From contig NZ_BMID01000001.1 in assembly GCF_014641655.1 (NCBI RefSeq), positions 2,198,427-2,262,426 on the forward strand: a stretch of DNA of 64,000 bases. The letters are read 5' to 3'. The notes beneath the pieces are model-generated. The model was given only the letters and a program-made list of their open reading frames with translations, did no database searches and was not told where the DNA came from. Position numbers and translations under genes: made by a program. Positions within the stretch are counted from its first letter, which is position 1. Each line of letters begins with the position of its first letter. The stretch comes from Pseudoblastomonas marina (GTDB lineage Bacteria; Pseudomonadota; Alphaproteobacteria; Sphingomonadales; Sphingomonadaceae). Below are positions 1 through 8,737 of this stretch, in pieces.

Positions 1-632
1 CTGCCAGCCAGGGGAGATGAGACTGACAGCGAACGCCCGTCGCCGCTGACGCCAGCGGCCGCTACCGCGGCCTGCGCCCGCTGAAGTTCCGAACGTGCCA
101 CGCTGAGATTGGCCCGTGCGGCTTCCAGATCCTGGCGGGCCGTGACATTCTCCTCGAACAGACGCCGTTCGCGTTCATAGGCGGCAGACAGCTCGGTCAC
201 CCGGGCCCGTGCCGCGCTGAGTTGCGAGGCGAGCGCGGCGGCATCCGCACTCTCGATGCGGGCGACGGTCTCGCCGCGCGCCACATAATCGCCCAGCGTC
301 TTGCCGACGGAGCGGACGACCCCCGAGGCCCGGGCATCGATACGAGCTGAGGCTGTGGGGCTCGCCGCGACAGTCGCCGGGAAGACGAGCTCGACAGCGG
401 CTCCAGACCGGACGGAGGCCAGCTCTATCCCGGCCTCGCTAAACTGCTCTTCGCTAAGCGTGATCACCCCTTCAGGTGTCTCGGTCGCAGCTTCTTCCTG
501 CGGATGGTCATCCTCACCTGCATGGTCGTCGACCTCGGAGGTTGGCCAGAATATCAGCGCCATAGCGCCAACCGCGATGACGATACCGACGAGGATCGCC
601 AGCTTTCTGCGTGTCATTGATATATCCTTCAT
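1..632 (-). CDS. czcB: RND efflux periplasmic adaptor subunit, CzcB-like (partial, C-terminus beyond left edge)
   Basis: This is the membrane-fusion subunit that would link an inner-membrane RND pump to the CzcC-like channel for export of divalent metals. About 210 N-terminal codons are present and the frame runs off the window. There is one anchor helix (LAILVGIVIAVGAMALIF), an acidic His-containing linker (DDHAGEDDHPQEE), a lipoyl-like half motif (GDYVARGETVARI), then an alpha-hairpin rich in Ala, Arg and Glu (QLSAARARVTEL onward). The ATG at 632 overlaps the czcC stop as ATGA; an in-frame ATG at 617 is an alternative start. A CzcA-type pump gene is expected just left of the window. The family is clear; the exact metal is not. 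Confidence 0.85.
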   Translation of the reverse strand, partial: MKDISMTRRKLAILVGIVIAVGAMALIFWPTSEVDDHAGEDDHPQEEAATETPEGVITLSEEQFSEAGIELASVRSGAAVELVFPATVAASPTASARIDARASGVVRSVGKTLGDYVARGETVARIESADAAALASQLSAARARVTELSAAYERERRLFEENVTARQDLEAARANLSVARSELQRAQAAVAAAGVSGDGRSLSVSSPLAG

Positions 633-1882
633 TGTGCGGCCAGCCCGATCAGTTCGGCTGCGGCCAGGCCCCTCTGCTCGCGGGCGGCGATGAGCGCCTC
701 GCGGATCGTGTCACGTGCCTCTGCGGCCGCGAGAACTTCGATCAGGGGAAAACGTCCGTTGCGATATCCGATGCGAACGAGGCGCAGCGCCTCCTCCGCC
801 TGCGGGAGCGATGTCTGCGAAAGGGTCTCGACGCGCGCTTCGGCACCAAGATACCTTGCCCGGGCCGTGGCGACCGCCTGCTCGTAGTCTGCGAGAGCCA
901 CGGCTTCGCGGGCATTCGCCGCACGCAACCGAGCCTCGGCAGCGGCGATGCTACCCTGGTTCCGGTCGCGAAAAGGAAGGGGGATCGATACGCCGACGAG
1001 GAAGGCATTGTCGCCGCTTTCCCCGAAGCGCCGCACGCCCGCGGAGACCGTCGGATCGGGAATACGCAAACTTCGCTGCCGCTCGATCTCCGCCGCAGCA
1101 GCAGTGCTCTCGGCTCGCGCGACCCTGTAGGTGAGGCTTTCCTGCGCTTCGGACATAAGCGAAGCGGGCGGAACGATATCCGGAAATTGCGCCGGAACGA
1201 GCGGCGCTTCACCGCCGGCCCATAGAGTTGCGAGCGCTGTTCGAGCCGACAGGCTCTCCGCCTCTGCCTCAACCAGGCTAGCGCGCGCTTCGGCAAGGGC
1301 CGCATCCGCCCTCAATGCGCGCAGAGGCGGCTCACGGCCGACCTCCACAAGGACACCGGCAATGCGAGCCAGTTCCTCGTTACGCGCCACGACATCTTCG
1401 GCAAGTTCGACCCGCGCAGCCGCTGCAGCAGCTGCGAGATATCGCTCGCGCACCAGCTGTCCCAGCTCGACCGTGGTAAGGTCGGCCCTGAGAGATGCCA
1501 GTTCGGCCTGCGCTTCGGCCGCACCGATCCGCGCGGATCGCTTGCCGCCGAGTTCGAGACGCTGGCCGACGGAGAGCGTATATTCGGTAGACTGGAGACC
1601 CGAGAAAGCGCCGCTGCCGGCGACGTTCTCGACGTCGAACGAGACTTCGGGGTTCGGGCTCAAGCGAGCCTGATCGACAAGCGCGACCGCCGCGTCGGTT
1701 TCCGCGCGGGGTCCCACGAGGCGGGGGTTGGTGATGGCGGTATCGGCCTCATCGGCGACCCCGCTGAGTTCAAGGGCGTCGTCGAGCGTAACGACACGCG
1801 GGTCCTGCGCGCTGGCAGGTCCCGTGGACAGGGCGAGTATCAGCCCCCAGACGGGGGCTGCTCGCCACGATATGGCGAACAT
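629..1882 (-). CDS. czcC: TolC-family outer-membrane channel, CzcC-like
   Basis: This 417-residue protein should form the outer-membrane duct of the metal-efflux pump. It has a signal peptide (about residues 1-25, ending GPASA-QD) followed by two outer-membrane-efflux-protein repeats. These show typical stretches such as LSVGQRLELGGKRSARI in the first half and VGVSIPLPFRDRNQGSI in the second, with long amphipathic helices between them. Length is normal for CzcC. It lies 64 bases downstream of the small His-rich gene and overlaps the adaptor gene by ATGA, so the three form one operon in the usual czcI-C-B order. The metal cannot be read from the channel subunit. Confidence 0.88.
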   Translation of the reverse strand: MFAISWRAAPVWGLILALSTGPASAQDPRVVTLDDALELSGVADEADTAITNPRLVGPRAETDAAVALVDQARLSPNPEVSFDVENVAGSGAFSGLQSTEYTLSVGQRLELGGKRSARIGAAEAQAELASLRADLTTVELGQLVRERYLAAAAAAARVELAEDVVARNEELARIAGVLVEVGREPPLRALRADAALAEARASLVEAEAESLSARTALATLWAGGEAPLVPAQFPDIVPPASLMSEAQESLTYRVARAESTAAAAEIERQRSLRIPDPTVSAGVRRFGESGDNAFLVGVSIPLPFRDRNQGSIAAAEARLRAANAREAVALADYEQAVATARARYLGAEARVETLSQTSLPQAEEALRLVRIGYRNGRFPLIEVLAAAEARDTIREALIAAREQRGLAAAELIGLAAQ

Positions 1883-1946
1883 GGATGGGTATTCCTCTGG
1901 TGACGTTCAGTTAGCGTCGGAAAACAGGTCCGACGCGCGGCGAACG

Positions 1947-2285
1947 TCAGCCGCGAGGAGGGGGCGTCGCCAGTTCGGTCAGATTGGACGCGAACGAGGG
2001 CTGGTCGCCAGCGCGCAGGGCACTCATGACCGAGCTCAAGGCAAAGGCGTCTGGCGACCGCCCGACGGCCTGCGAAGCATGATGGCAATGGCCATGCGCA
2101 CATGCGCCGTGCTTCTCCGGGCCACGGTCATCATCGCTGGGCTCGTCGTGCTGCTCGAGTTGGGATGCTACCGGAGGCTCTCCCGCGCATTCGGCCGCTT
2201 CCGCCACCGGAGCCCACAGGACACCGAATGCAGTGCACAGCGTGACGAGCTGCAGCAAAAGGGAACGGGCGAAGAGCCGGGTCAT
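1947..2285 (-). CDS. Small secreted His/Cys-rich protein, CzcI-like
   Basis: This 112-residue protein has an N-terminal signal sequence (roughly residues 1-31, ending AEAA), then an acidic segment and a short metal-ligand-rich motif (HGACAHGHCHHAS), and ends in a proline-rich tail. The position (first gene of a czcCBA-type operon), the size and the His/Cys cluster match CzcI-like proteins, which are reported to be periplasmic and to modulate czc expression. I infer the role from position and composition, not from a solid domain match. The start ATG at 2285 is the first in-frame Met ahead of the hydrophobic stretch. The region to 2521 holds the divergent promoters. Confidence 0.6.
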   Translation of the reverse strand: MTRLFARSLLLQLVTLCTAFGVLWAPVAEAAECAGEPPVASQLEQHDEPSDDDRGPEKHGACAHGHCHHASQAVGRSPDAFALSSVMSALRAGDQPSFASNLTELATPPPRG

Positions 2286-2521
2286 CGGTCATCCGTTAGC
2301 AGCAGGAGCATCGCTGCGAAAGAATAATCTTAAAAGACGAAATGTGATTTCATTACAGCGCGGTGGTCTAATCGTGCTGAGCAGCTCGAAATAGCTCAAC
2401 CAATCCCAACTCATATTCTCGAGGCACTCATCTTGTCAGGACACGCGGAACATACCGTAGCCTTATTACCGAACGAGCAAGCCCAATTGCCTATCGCGAC
2501 AAGCCCAGCCATCTACGTGGC

Positions 2522-5500
2522 ATGGAACTGGAAGCAATGGCGACGGCGGGAGCGGTCCTCGACATCGAATCTCTGACGGCGACGCATGAGCGGCTGTGCC
2601 GACGGCTGCGCAAGCTCGATCGAAACGCAACCTGCGGCATGGTCGCAGGGCTCATGCTCGATCCCGGTCTTCAAGGCGGTATACTTCGACTGGAGGTGCT
2701 CGCCCACTTGGCGGCTGCGCATTGCGAAGGACACGAAGAACCCTCGGCTGCGCGGATGCGCGATTTCCTCAATGATGACCTCGCGCGCGGGGCCGTATGG
2801 CGTCTGGAGGATCCCTCCGAAGACGTCTTCGTCTCCAACATCACCACAGGGGCCGGCGACTTCCGCATCCTCGAAGGAACCTGGGAAGCGAACGCAGCCT
2901 ATACCCAGAGCTGTCTCTCTGCGCTCAACAGCGCGATCGCAGATGGTCACGAATGGGCCCAGCACGGAATGCGTCAGGCAAACGCGTTGTTGGCAATTGG
3001 CGAGGCGGTAGCGGAGCGAGCAGGACTGCGACGCTACCAAGCTGGTGAGGGCAAGCCGCGCGACCGGTTTCGGTTCGATACCGCGAAGGCACTACGTGCA
3101 TGCGCAGCAGTCACCTTCACCGAGGCGGAACTGCACGCGATCGAAGTGGAACCGTTCGACCTTCTCCCTTTCGACTTCTCGCGCGCCGATCCGCAGCTCT
3201 TGCGGAATGAAACCATCAACTGGACGAGCCTCGAGCGGCGGCCCGTCTCGCGGACGGAAGATGGCATCGTGGTGCTGCTTCCCACGGCAATTGGCGCGGC
3301 GGTCCGCCGCCGCGCACTGGAACTCGCGAGGGATAACCAAGCAAGGGATGCTTACGAAGGCCATCTAACCGAACATCAGTTCTTGGGGGCGGTAGGGGAC
3401 GCGGTGCGCGCACTCGACCTGAGCCCTGCCGCTTCACCCTGGTCGGATGTCGATAGTCATTGCGTGGTCCAGTTATGCAGGTTCGATGCGGGAGCCTATT
3501 GTCAGGTCATATTCATCCCGGACCGCCCGGATGACGTAATCGCGGAAGGCTTCCGTTCGGTCCAAGACGTTTCAGCGCCTGTCCGAAGGCTGATCACGGA
3601 AGCTGCGGCAGAGTGCAGCGCGCGCGATGACTACTTGCGCGGCATGACCTTGCTGGTCTTCGGTGGACAGGGCCGCGGTGTGGTTGCCGATCACGGAAGG
3701 CCTCCAGACGGCTGGCAGATCGTGGGACTGGGTTACGACGACCTCTCGCTCCTAGCATCCGCCGGTGAGATCGATGCATTGCGCATTTTCAGGATTCTCG
3801 AGCAGGAGGATCAACTCGCACGGCGAGGCATCCAGCTGTTCAACCCGAATGGGTTCATGAACCTCTACGGCATGGTCGAAGAGCAGGATTTCACGCTTTT
3901 GCCCGAACAGGTCGATCACTCGGCGCCATCCATGATCCAGATGGGAACCGATCATCTCAACAAGCTGCGCATCCGGATTCGGCAGGCGCTCGACAAGCAT
4001 AGCGTCGCGCGTCCTTCGAGAGGCTATCGGGCGGAGGTGCAGCGCCCTTCCGCGTTGCCCTTGTTCGAGGCGGCCAGCACCGAAAGCGCGTTCGTGAGCG
4101 TTGACGATCTGCGTCATGGCCACCCTGCAGTCGCAATAGAGGGCAGCAGGACAACGTGGTGGCTGACGGTAGAGGCCAGTGACCCAATCACTGCCGGATC
4201 GCTCCCCTTTCGAGTATGGGACATGGCACAGAACTGGCTCATCCCGCTTGCGCCAGAACTCGAAATCCATTTGGGTGAAGAATTGCCGGGACATGTCGAG
4301 GTAGTCCTGACATTCGGACGGATTGATGAGCAGGAACTGCTGGCAGAGGAAGGAAAAATCGAGCCGCCCAATGTCTCCCTTGGCGGCGGGACGATCCGGA
4401 TCTCCTGTGCTGAACCCTATCTTCGTTCTTTCGGCCAACCGGGTAATCAGGGCGACCGATGGATGGTGCGGGCGATCGCCTCGGGTGCCGCCGGCCTTGC
4501 AAATCAGGACCCGGTTGCGTGCGCTGATGCGATGGAACGCGAGATAGTCAAGGATGACGCAGCGCGCCATCTTCACCTGTTCAACGCTGCGACGACCACG
4601 CAGATGGTGATCGCGAGTGCCGTCCATCATCCGCTTCGGAAGGTGCAACCGGAGGTCCGGGCGTGGGCCGAAGTCGGATTGGCCAGCGTCGGGGCCGACG
4701 ACGAAACGAATGTAGTTCGCGGCCTCGAAGCAACCAAGTTCCTCGCTGGTTTGGTGGACGATCTATGGGCCAGTATCCGAACGAGGCTTAAAGACCTGGA
4801 CAGGGCCAACGTCATCGAGATGGCGCTTCGCAATCATCATGCTGTGGACAAGGACAGGAACCGATGGCGAACGACGGCTGCGGCGGTTCTCTCGCTCCAT
4901 CCCCCCGAAGAGGGTGTCCGGGTCGCCATCAACCTTGAAAGCGAGCGAGCCGAAGCGGGACTGTGCTCACGGGTTCTGGCTGAAATGGCGTTGTGCACCT
5001 CGCCTACGGAGCATGGGCGCGAGTGCTCCGTCTACGACTTTGATCAGATGATGGCGGAAATCTCCTTGATGAATGCGATCGCCTCCCGAAGTGACGAGAT
5101 CCACCATGGCTTCGCTTCCGAACTCGCGGTGATGCCGAATGGCACCCTCCGCTTCGAAAACGATTTCGCCGAACAAGTTCATACCCCTTACCTGCGAGCG
5201 TCCTCCCAAGAGCAATTCGAGGCCGCTGCTGGCGATTACGCTGATATCTATCGACGTGCCGAACCATTGGAGCGGGAAGAGTATGAGGAAAAGAGGGATG
5301 CGGCATTCGATGCAGCGTTCCTGGCCGAATACGGCGTCGATCCCTTGGGCATGACCGACATCGTGTCGTTCGTAGGTCTGATCGCACTCGAACGAGGCGG
5401 AGATATCGTGCGGATGTGTCGTTCCGAACTGATCCAGCTAGCCAAGGACAGGCTCGAAATCGATCGAGATGGAATTGAGGCTCTTCTCGATGCATGGTCG

Positions 5501-6238
5501 CTGCGACCTCGGTCCAAGTGGGACGAGAAGAAGCCCGAGGGCGCAACCGCGAGGGACTGGTGGCCGTGGCGCCATGCGCGGCGCCTCAGCCTTCTGGCGC
5601 GGCCGATCATAAATCTCGACGGTAGAGACGATCCCGAACTTGTGCTGTCTCCAATCCTCCTGGACCATGCCCTGACCTACGCTCTGCGTGCGCATTCGGG
5701 CGGACTGCCTGTCGACTTCTATCGCAGTGATGAGATGCGGAGCTGGATAGGCTCGGTCATTGACGAGAGGGGGCACGCGTTCAACCAAAAGGTCAGAGAC
5801 GACCTTGAAGCAATGGGACTGGTGGCAATCGCCGAGGTCGATATGGCGCGACTGGGAGGCACGAAGCGAAACGGCGACGTCGATGTGCTGGCTTGGCGAC
5901 CCGCTGACGGCCGCGTCTTCGCCATAGAATGCAAACGCCTCCGCGCCGACCGGACGGTCGGCGAAATCGCCGAACGCCTCTCGGAATATTCACCGAGGCC
6001 GGCGGAGGATGCAAAAAGAGGGCCGACGGTCAAGCACACGGACCGCATTGCGGTGTTGAGGGATCATCTCGAAGACCTAGCGAAAGTCACCGGCCTGGAG
6101 ACCGGGGATATCTCTCTGGTATCCGCGCTCGTCACATCGTCATTGGTCCCGATGCAATTCAATGCCGCCTTGGGGCAGGCCTTCGACATTATCACATCGG
6201 TCGCGGATCTCTCGCCCTTCGTCGCTTCTCAACACTGA
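2522..6238 (+). CDS. Large protein with C-terminal PD-(D/E)xK nuclease-like domain, function unknown
   Basis: I do not recognise the first ~1100 residues of this 1238-residue protein. They look like a mixed alpha/beta soluble protein without signal peptide or membrane helices. Near the C-terminus (about residues 1110-1150) the pattern GDVDVLAW, a short spacer, then VFAIECKRL matches the restriction-endonuclease-like core (Asp, then Glu-x-Lys), as in NERD/Mrr-type nucleases. A following helix (VGEIAERLSEY) and a HTDR segment continue that fold. The gene stands alone between the divergent czc set and the convergent nucleobase operon. A cargo defence nuclease is the natural guess. The start is not secure: the Shine-Dalgarno is weak and MELEAMATAG could begin at either Met. 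Confidence 0.6.
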   Translation: MELEAMATAGAVLDIESLTATHERLCRRLRKLDRNATCGMVAGLMLDPGLQGGILRLEVLAHLAAAHCEGHEEPSAARMRDFLNDDLARGAVWRLEDPSEDVFVSNITTGAGDFRILEGTWEANAAYTQSCLSALNSAIADGHEWAQHGMRQANALLAIGEAVAERAGLRRYQAGEGKPRDRFRFDTAKALRACAAVTFTEAELHAIEVEPFDLLPFDFSRADPQLLRNETINWTSLERRPVSRTEDGIVVLLPTAIGAAVRRRALELARDNQARDAYEGHLTEHQFLGAVGDAVRALDLSPAASPWSDVDSHCVVQLCRFDAGAYCQVIFIPDRPDDVIAEGFRSVQDVSAPVRRLITEAAAECSARDDYLRGMTLLVFGGQGRGVVADHGRPPDGWQIVGLGYDDLSLLASAGEIDALRIFRILEQEDQLARRGIQLFNPNGFMNLYGMVEEQDFTLLPEQVDHSAPSMIQMGTDHLNKLRIRIRQALDKHSVARPSRGYRAEVQRPSALPLFEAASTESAFVSVDDLRHGHPAVAIEGSRTTWWLTVEASDPITAGSLPFRVWDMAQNWLIPLAPELEIHLGEELPGHVEVVLTFGRIDEQELLAEEGKIEPPNVSLGGGTIRISCAEPYLRSFGQPGNQGDRWMVRAIASGAAGLANQDPVACADAMEREIVKDDAARHLHLFNAATTTQMVIASAVHHPLRKVQPEVRAWAEVGLASVGADDETNVVRGLEATKFLAGLVDDLWASIRTRLKDLDRANVIEMALRNHHAVDKDRNRWRTTAAAVLSLHPPEEGVRVAINLESERAEAGLCSRVLAEMALCTSPTEHGRECSVYDFDQMMAEISLMNAIASRSDEIHHGFASELAVMPNGTLRFENDFAEQVHTPYLRASSQEQFEAAAGDYADIYRRAEPLEREEYEEKRDAAFDAAFLAEYGVDPLGMTDIVSFVGLIALERGGDIVRMCRSELIQLAKDRLEIDRDGIEALLDAWSLRPRSKWDEKKPEGATARDWWPWRHARRLSLLARPIINLDGRDDPELVLSPILLDHALTYALRAHSGGLPVDFYRSDEMRSWIGSVIDERGHAFNQKVRDDLEAMGLVAIAEVDMARLGGTKRNGDVDVLAWRPADGRVFAIECKRLRADRTVGEIAERLSEYSPRPAEDAKRGPTVKHTDRIAVLRDHLEDLAKVTGLETGDISLVSALVTSSLVPMQFNAALGQAFDIITSVADLSPFVASQH

Positions 6239-6277
6239 CGGTGAAACCGGCTCGCCATTGGGCGGATAGCCCGCTTC

Positions 6278-6973
6278 CTAATGCCCTTCGCCAATCTTGT
6301 CGGTTGTCCCGGCAGAGCCGATGTGGATTGCACCGCCCGCCAGGTATTCGGTGGGGAAACCAGCCGCCGCGACGATGTCTCTTCCGTTTCGCCCAACCGG
6401 CGACGCTTCGAGACCCAGCGCGGTTGCGATCATCGTGATGATACCGAGAAGTGCACCAGCGTCCCGCCAGAACAACGATTCCCAATGTCGGTAACACGCT
6501 TCGTAGCGCCGACGATCACCAATGAATTGAAGGGTGATCCCGTGCTTTGAGCTCAAAATCTCGTTTATCTCGTTCCGATTGAGCGAGACGGCGCCTTCGA
6601 AAGAGGAGGAGCTCCGAAGTTCGTGTGCTTCAGGATCGTATAATCCGCACCAAGGCGAGCCGTCGACGGGCAGACAGGCGATGCCGAGTGAGTGGAGCCC
6701 CCCTGCGGACGGGGCCGCGCGGCTCTCCCACTCGCCGAACCTCGAATTATGATTCCGTTCTCGAAGCAGCATGGCATGCCACAGAACGGAGGACAGTTCG
6801 CGCTCGCTGACAGAACCTCCCAGCGCGGAGCGGCGCCGAGCTAATATCTCGAAGAAACCGTCAGAACCGGTCAGAATCCGTCGGGTCAGGGGGATGACGC
6901 GCTCGAACGCCGGCCAAGATCTCGTCGGAGCTGCTACGCCCGCGATCGGTCGAGGCTCGTCAAAGATCCCCAT
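6278..6973 (-). CDS. SagB-type nitroreductase-like FMN oxidoreductase
   Basis: This 231-residue protein is the last gene of the five-gene operon. Nitroreductase-fold hallmarks are visible: an N-terminal ARRRSALGGSVSERELSSVL segment (the family's Arg-Ser-x-Arg FMN-phosphate region, followed by the Ser-x-x-Glu-Leu helix), a central SAGGLHSLGIACLPV motif equal to the family's PSAGGLHP-type loop, a GLYDPEAHEL strand, and a C-terminal ITMIATALGLEASPVG helix equal to the alanine-rich LGLxxxPxG signature. SagB-type enzymes dehydrogenate azolines or act on other small substrates. No azoline-forming partner is present here, so the substrate is unknown. It overlaps the QueC-like gene by 14 bases, so co-translation is likely. 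Confidence 0.72.
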   Translation of the reverse strand: MGIFDEPRPIAGVAAPTRSWPAFERVIPLTRRILTGSDGFFEILARRRSALGGSVSERELSSVLWHAMLLRERNHNSRFGEWESRAAPSAGGLHSLGIACLPVDGSPWCGLYDPEAHELRSSSSFEGAVSLNRNEINEILSSKHGITLQFIGDRRRYEACYRHWESLFWRDAGALLGIITMIATALGLEASPVGRNGRDIVAAAGFPTEYLAGGAIHIGSAGTTDKIGEGH

Positions 6974-7550
6974 ACACGTTCGCGATCACTTCCGCGTTCT
7001 TGTAGCAACCTCTGCAGTCGCCGCAGGCCAGTTCGCCCGTGTGACAGGAATGCGCCCATGCCAGGACGGAGCGCGGAACCTTCGACTTCAAGATCAGCTC
7101 TTCGGTGGACATTCCGATCGCGGGCGCTGTCACGTTCAGTCCTCCTTCTTGCCCGGACATCAACCGGTTTAGGTCTTCGAAGAACCGGGGAAGGCCATCG
7201 GCATGCGAACCGTCGCCTCGAACTGCTCCGAATATCAGCTCCGTTACGCCCAATTGAACGGCTTTCATGCCGGCCAAAGTTGCCAGCAGCTGATTTCGGA
7301 ATGGCCACCATTCGGGAACCGGCGCCAGTTGGTGCGGCGCTCCGCCCGCCATGTCGCCCGAGCCAAGCTCGGGACATCTCGCGTCGATGACCGTATGCCC
7401 GATGCCGAGTTCCTCGCATACCTGACGCGAGGTTCGCGTTTCGGCGATCGCTGCAAGCTGTCCGTAATCGACGGTGATGGCTTGCTCGGGCCTCAGCCAC
7501 CAAGCAAGCGCAATCGAATCCATGCCGCCCGAGAGAAGCAGTCCCTTCAT
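6960..7550 (-). CDS. QueC-like 7-cyano-7-deazaguanine synthase family enzyme
   Basis: This 196-residue PP-loop enzyme has the ATP-pyrophosphatase motif LLLSGGMDSIALAWWL at its N-terminus and the four-cysteine zinc site of QueC at its C-terminus (SCHTGELACGDCRGCYKN: Cys-x7-Cys-x2-Cys-x2-Cys). QueC converts 7-carboxy-7-deazaguanine to preQ0 with ATP and ammonia. No queD, queE or queF is nearby, so this paralogue probably serves another deazaguanine-based reaction. QueC-like proteins occur as ancillary genes in type IV CBASS. The start ATG at 7550 overlaps the upstream stop (ATGA) and places the PP-loop at residues 5-10. A longer in-frame start at 7607 would add residues unlike QueC. Confidence 0.85.
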   Translation of the reverse strand: MKGLLLSGGMDSIALAWWLRPEQAITVDYGQLAAIAETRTSRQVCEELGIGHTVIDARCPELGSGDMAGGAPHQLAPVPEWWPFRNQLLATLAGMKAVQLGVTELIFGAVRGDGSHADGLPRFFEDLNRLMSGQEGGLNVTAPAIGMSTEELILKSKVPRSVLAWAHSCHTGELACGDCRGCYKNAEVIANVYGDL

Positions 7551-8737
7551 GCCAGCGCCCAGATCGAATGGTAGATGGCGGTCACGAGATCCGATACGAT
7601 CAGGCACCCGCTGCCCTCTGGCATCTTGGCATCCTCGTCGCGCATGTTCTGGGCTAGGCAGATGACGGGCTTGCCTTTCGCCACCGCATATCCGACCTCG
7701 AATATCGTCCCTGGATCTGAACCGCTGAGGACTGCCAACACCACATCGGCTTGGTCCAGTCCCTCGAGGTCTCGCAGCGCGACCTCCTGCGCCGTTCCCA
7801 AGCCAACATCGTGCAACGGCGAGAATACGCTAACGCCCATGTCGAGCAGACGCTGCCTGACCTCTTCGACGAGCCAGAGGTCAGCCAGAGTGAAGAACGG
7901 TGCTGCGATGTAAACCCGTCCGCTCGTAGGTGTGACCGGCGAGAGGTCCAGCGCCGCGAGTTCCTTCTTCGCGGGGATCGGCAATGAGCGGGTCGATGCA
8001 TATACGGATACCGACCTCGAAGCGAGATCGGCAGCTTCCGCGGGTTCCAGGCCATCGCATGCCCAGAACTTTGTGAAAGCAGCCGAGAAGACATCCCCGG
8101 TGCCCAGCTTCCATACCGTGTCGCTGCGGTAGGCAGGAACCCGGGTTCGCGAAGTTCGCGTCGCGACTATCGCTCCATGACCGCCAAGCTTGAGAACCAC
8201 GATGCTGGCATCCTGCTTCTCGATCAATGCTTCGACCATGCGTTCGGGCTCGGTCTCGTTCGTCAGCCGCCTAGCCTCGAAAGCGTTGAGGATGAGGGCG
8301 AGCTCGTCTGCCGTGGATCCATTCTCGTGGAACGGCCGGGGATCGAAGGCCGATTGCGGGTCGTAAACTGCCCGGCGGGCTGCCACCCTCGCATCCCCTT
8401 CGAGCATGCCGAACCGTAGAACGACGTCGCCGCTGACTTCGATCGGTGGGTAAACGCTAATGGAATCGGGCCGAGGTGCGATCCTGGGCTCATCGAGAGA
8501 ATGGATATATCGAAAACTCACCGCATCCCGGACCTCGGGGCCTTCGATCGGGAAACCATAGATGGCCGACAGGTTTTCCAGCCCATCTGCCAACGCCGAT
8601 GACCGATAGGTGACGAGCTTCAGATCATCGCACCAGCCCGAAAGCGCGGCTGCCGCGCGGCCACCCGACCCGTAAACATCGTTCCAGAACGGTTCGAGGC
8701 ATTCCTCGGCGTAAACACCGCCGACGACAGCGGTCAT
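7547..8737 (-). CDS. PfkB-like kinase fused to nucleoside 2-deoxyribosyltransferase-like domain
   Basis: This 396-residue two-domain protein has a divergent PfkB/ribokinase-like domain at residues ~1-275: a VVLKLGGHGAIV strand and a KLGTGDVFSAAF motif, in which GTGD replaces the GAGD catalytic-base motif. The C-terminal ~115 residues are a nucleoside 2-deoxyribosyltransferase fold: RVYIAAPFF start, an acidic helix-strand (GLDQADVVLAVL), and GTIFEVGYAVAKGKPVICL, where the Glu matches the catalytic nucleophile position. Together these suggest handling of a nucleoside or ribosylated base (phosphorylation plus base exchange or N-glycosidic cleavage). The start at 8737 overlaps the upstream stop as ATGA; a longer frame upstream lies over the small gene and is rejected. 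The exact substrate is unknown. Confidence 0.75.
   Translation of the reverse strand: MTAVVGGVYAEECLEPFWNDVYGSGGRAAAALSGWCDDLKLVTYRSSALADGLENLSAIYGFPIEGPEVRDAVSFRYIHSLDEPRIAPRPDSISVYPPIEVSGDVVLRFGMLEGDARVAARRAVYDPQSAFDPRPFHENGSTADELALILNAFEARRLTNETEPERMVEALIEKQDASIVVLKLGGHGAIVATRTSRTRVPAYRSDTVWKLGTGDVFSAAFTKFWACDGLEPAEAADLASRSVSVYASTRSLPIPAKKELAALDLSPVTPTSGRVYIAAPFFTLADLWLVEEVRQRLLDMGVSVFSPLHDVGLGTAQEVALRDLEGLDQADVVLAVLSGSDPGTIFEVGYAVAKGKPVICLAQNMRDEDAKMPEGSGCLIVSDLVTAIYHSIWALA

Noticed and set aside
2286-2521. Left end of the Tn7-like element between czc and the 1238-residue gene
   Set aside because: TGTGATTTCATTACA gives a TGT...ACA pattern, but it does not share the TGTATCAG/GATTGCA sequence of the right end.
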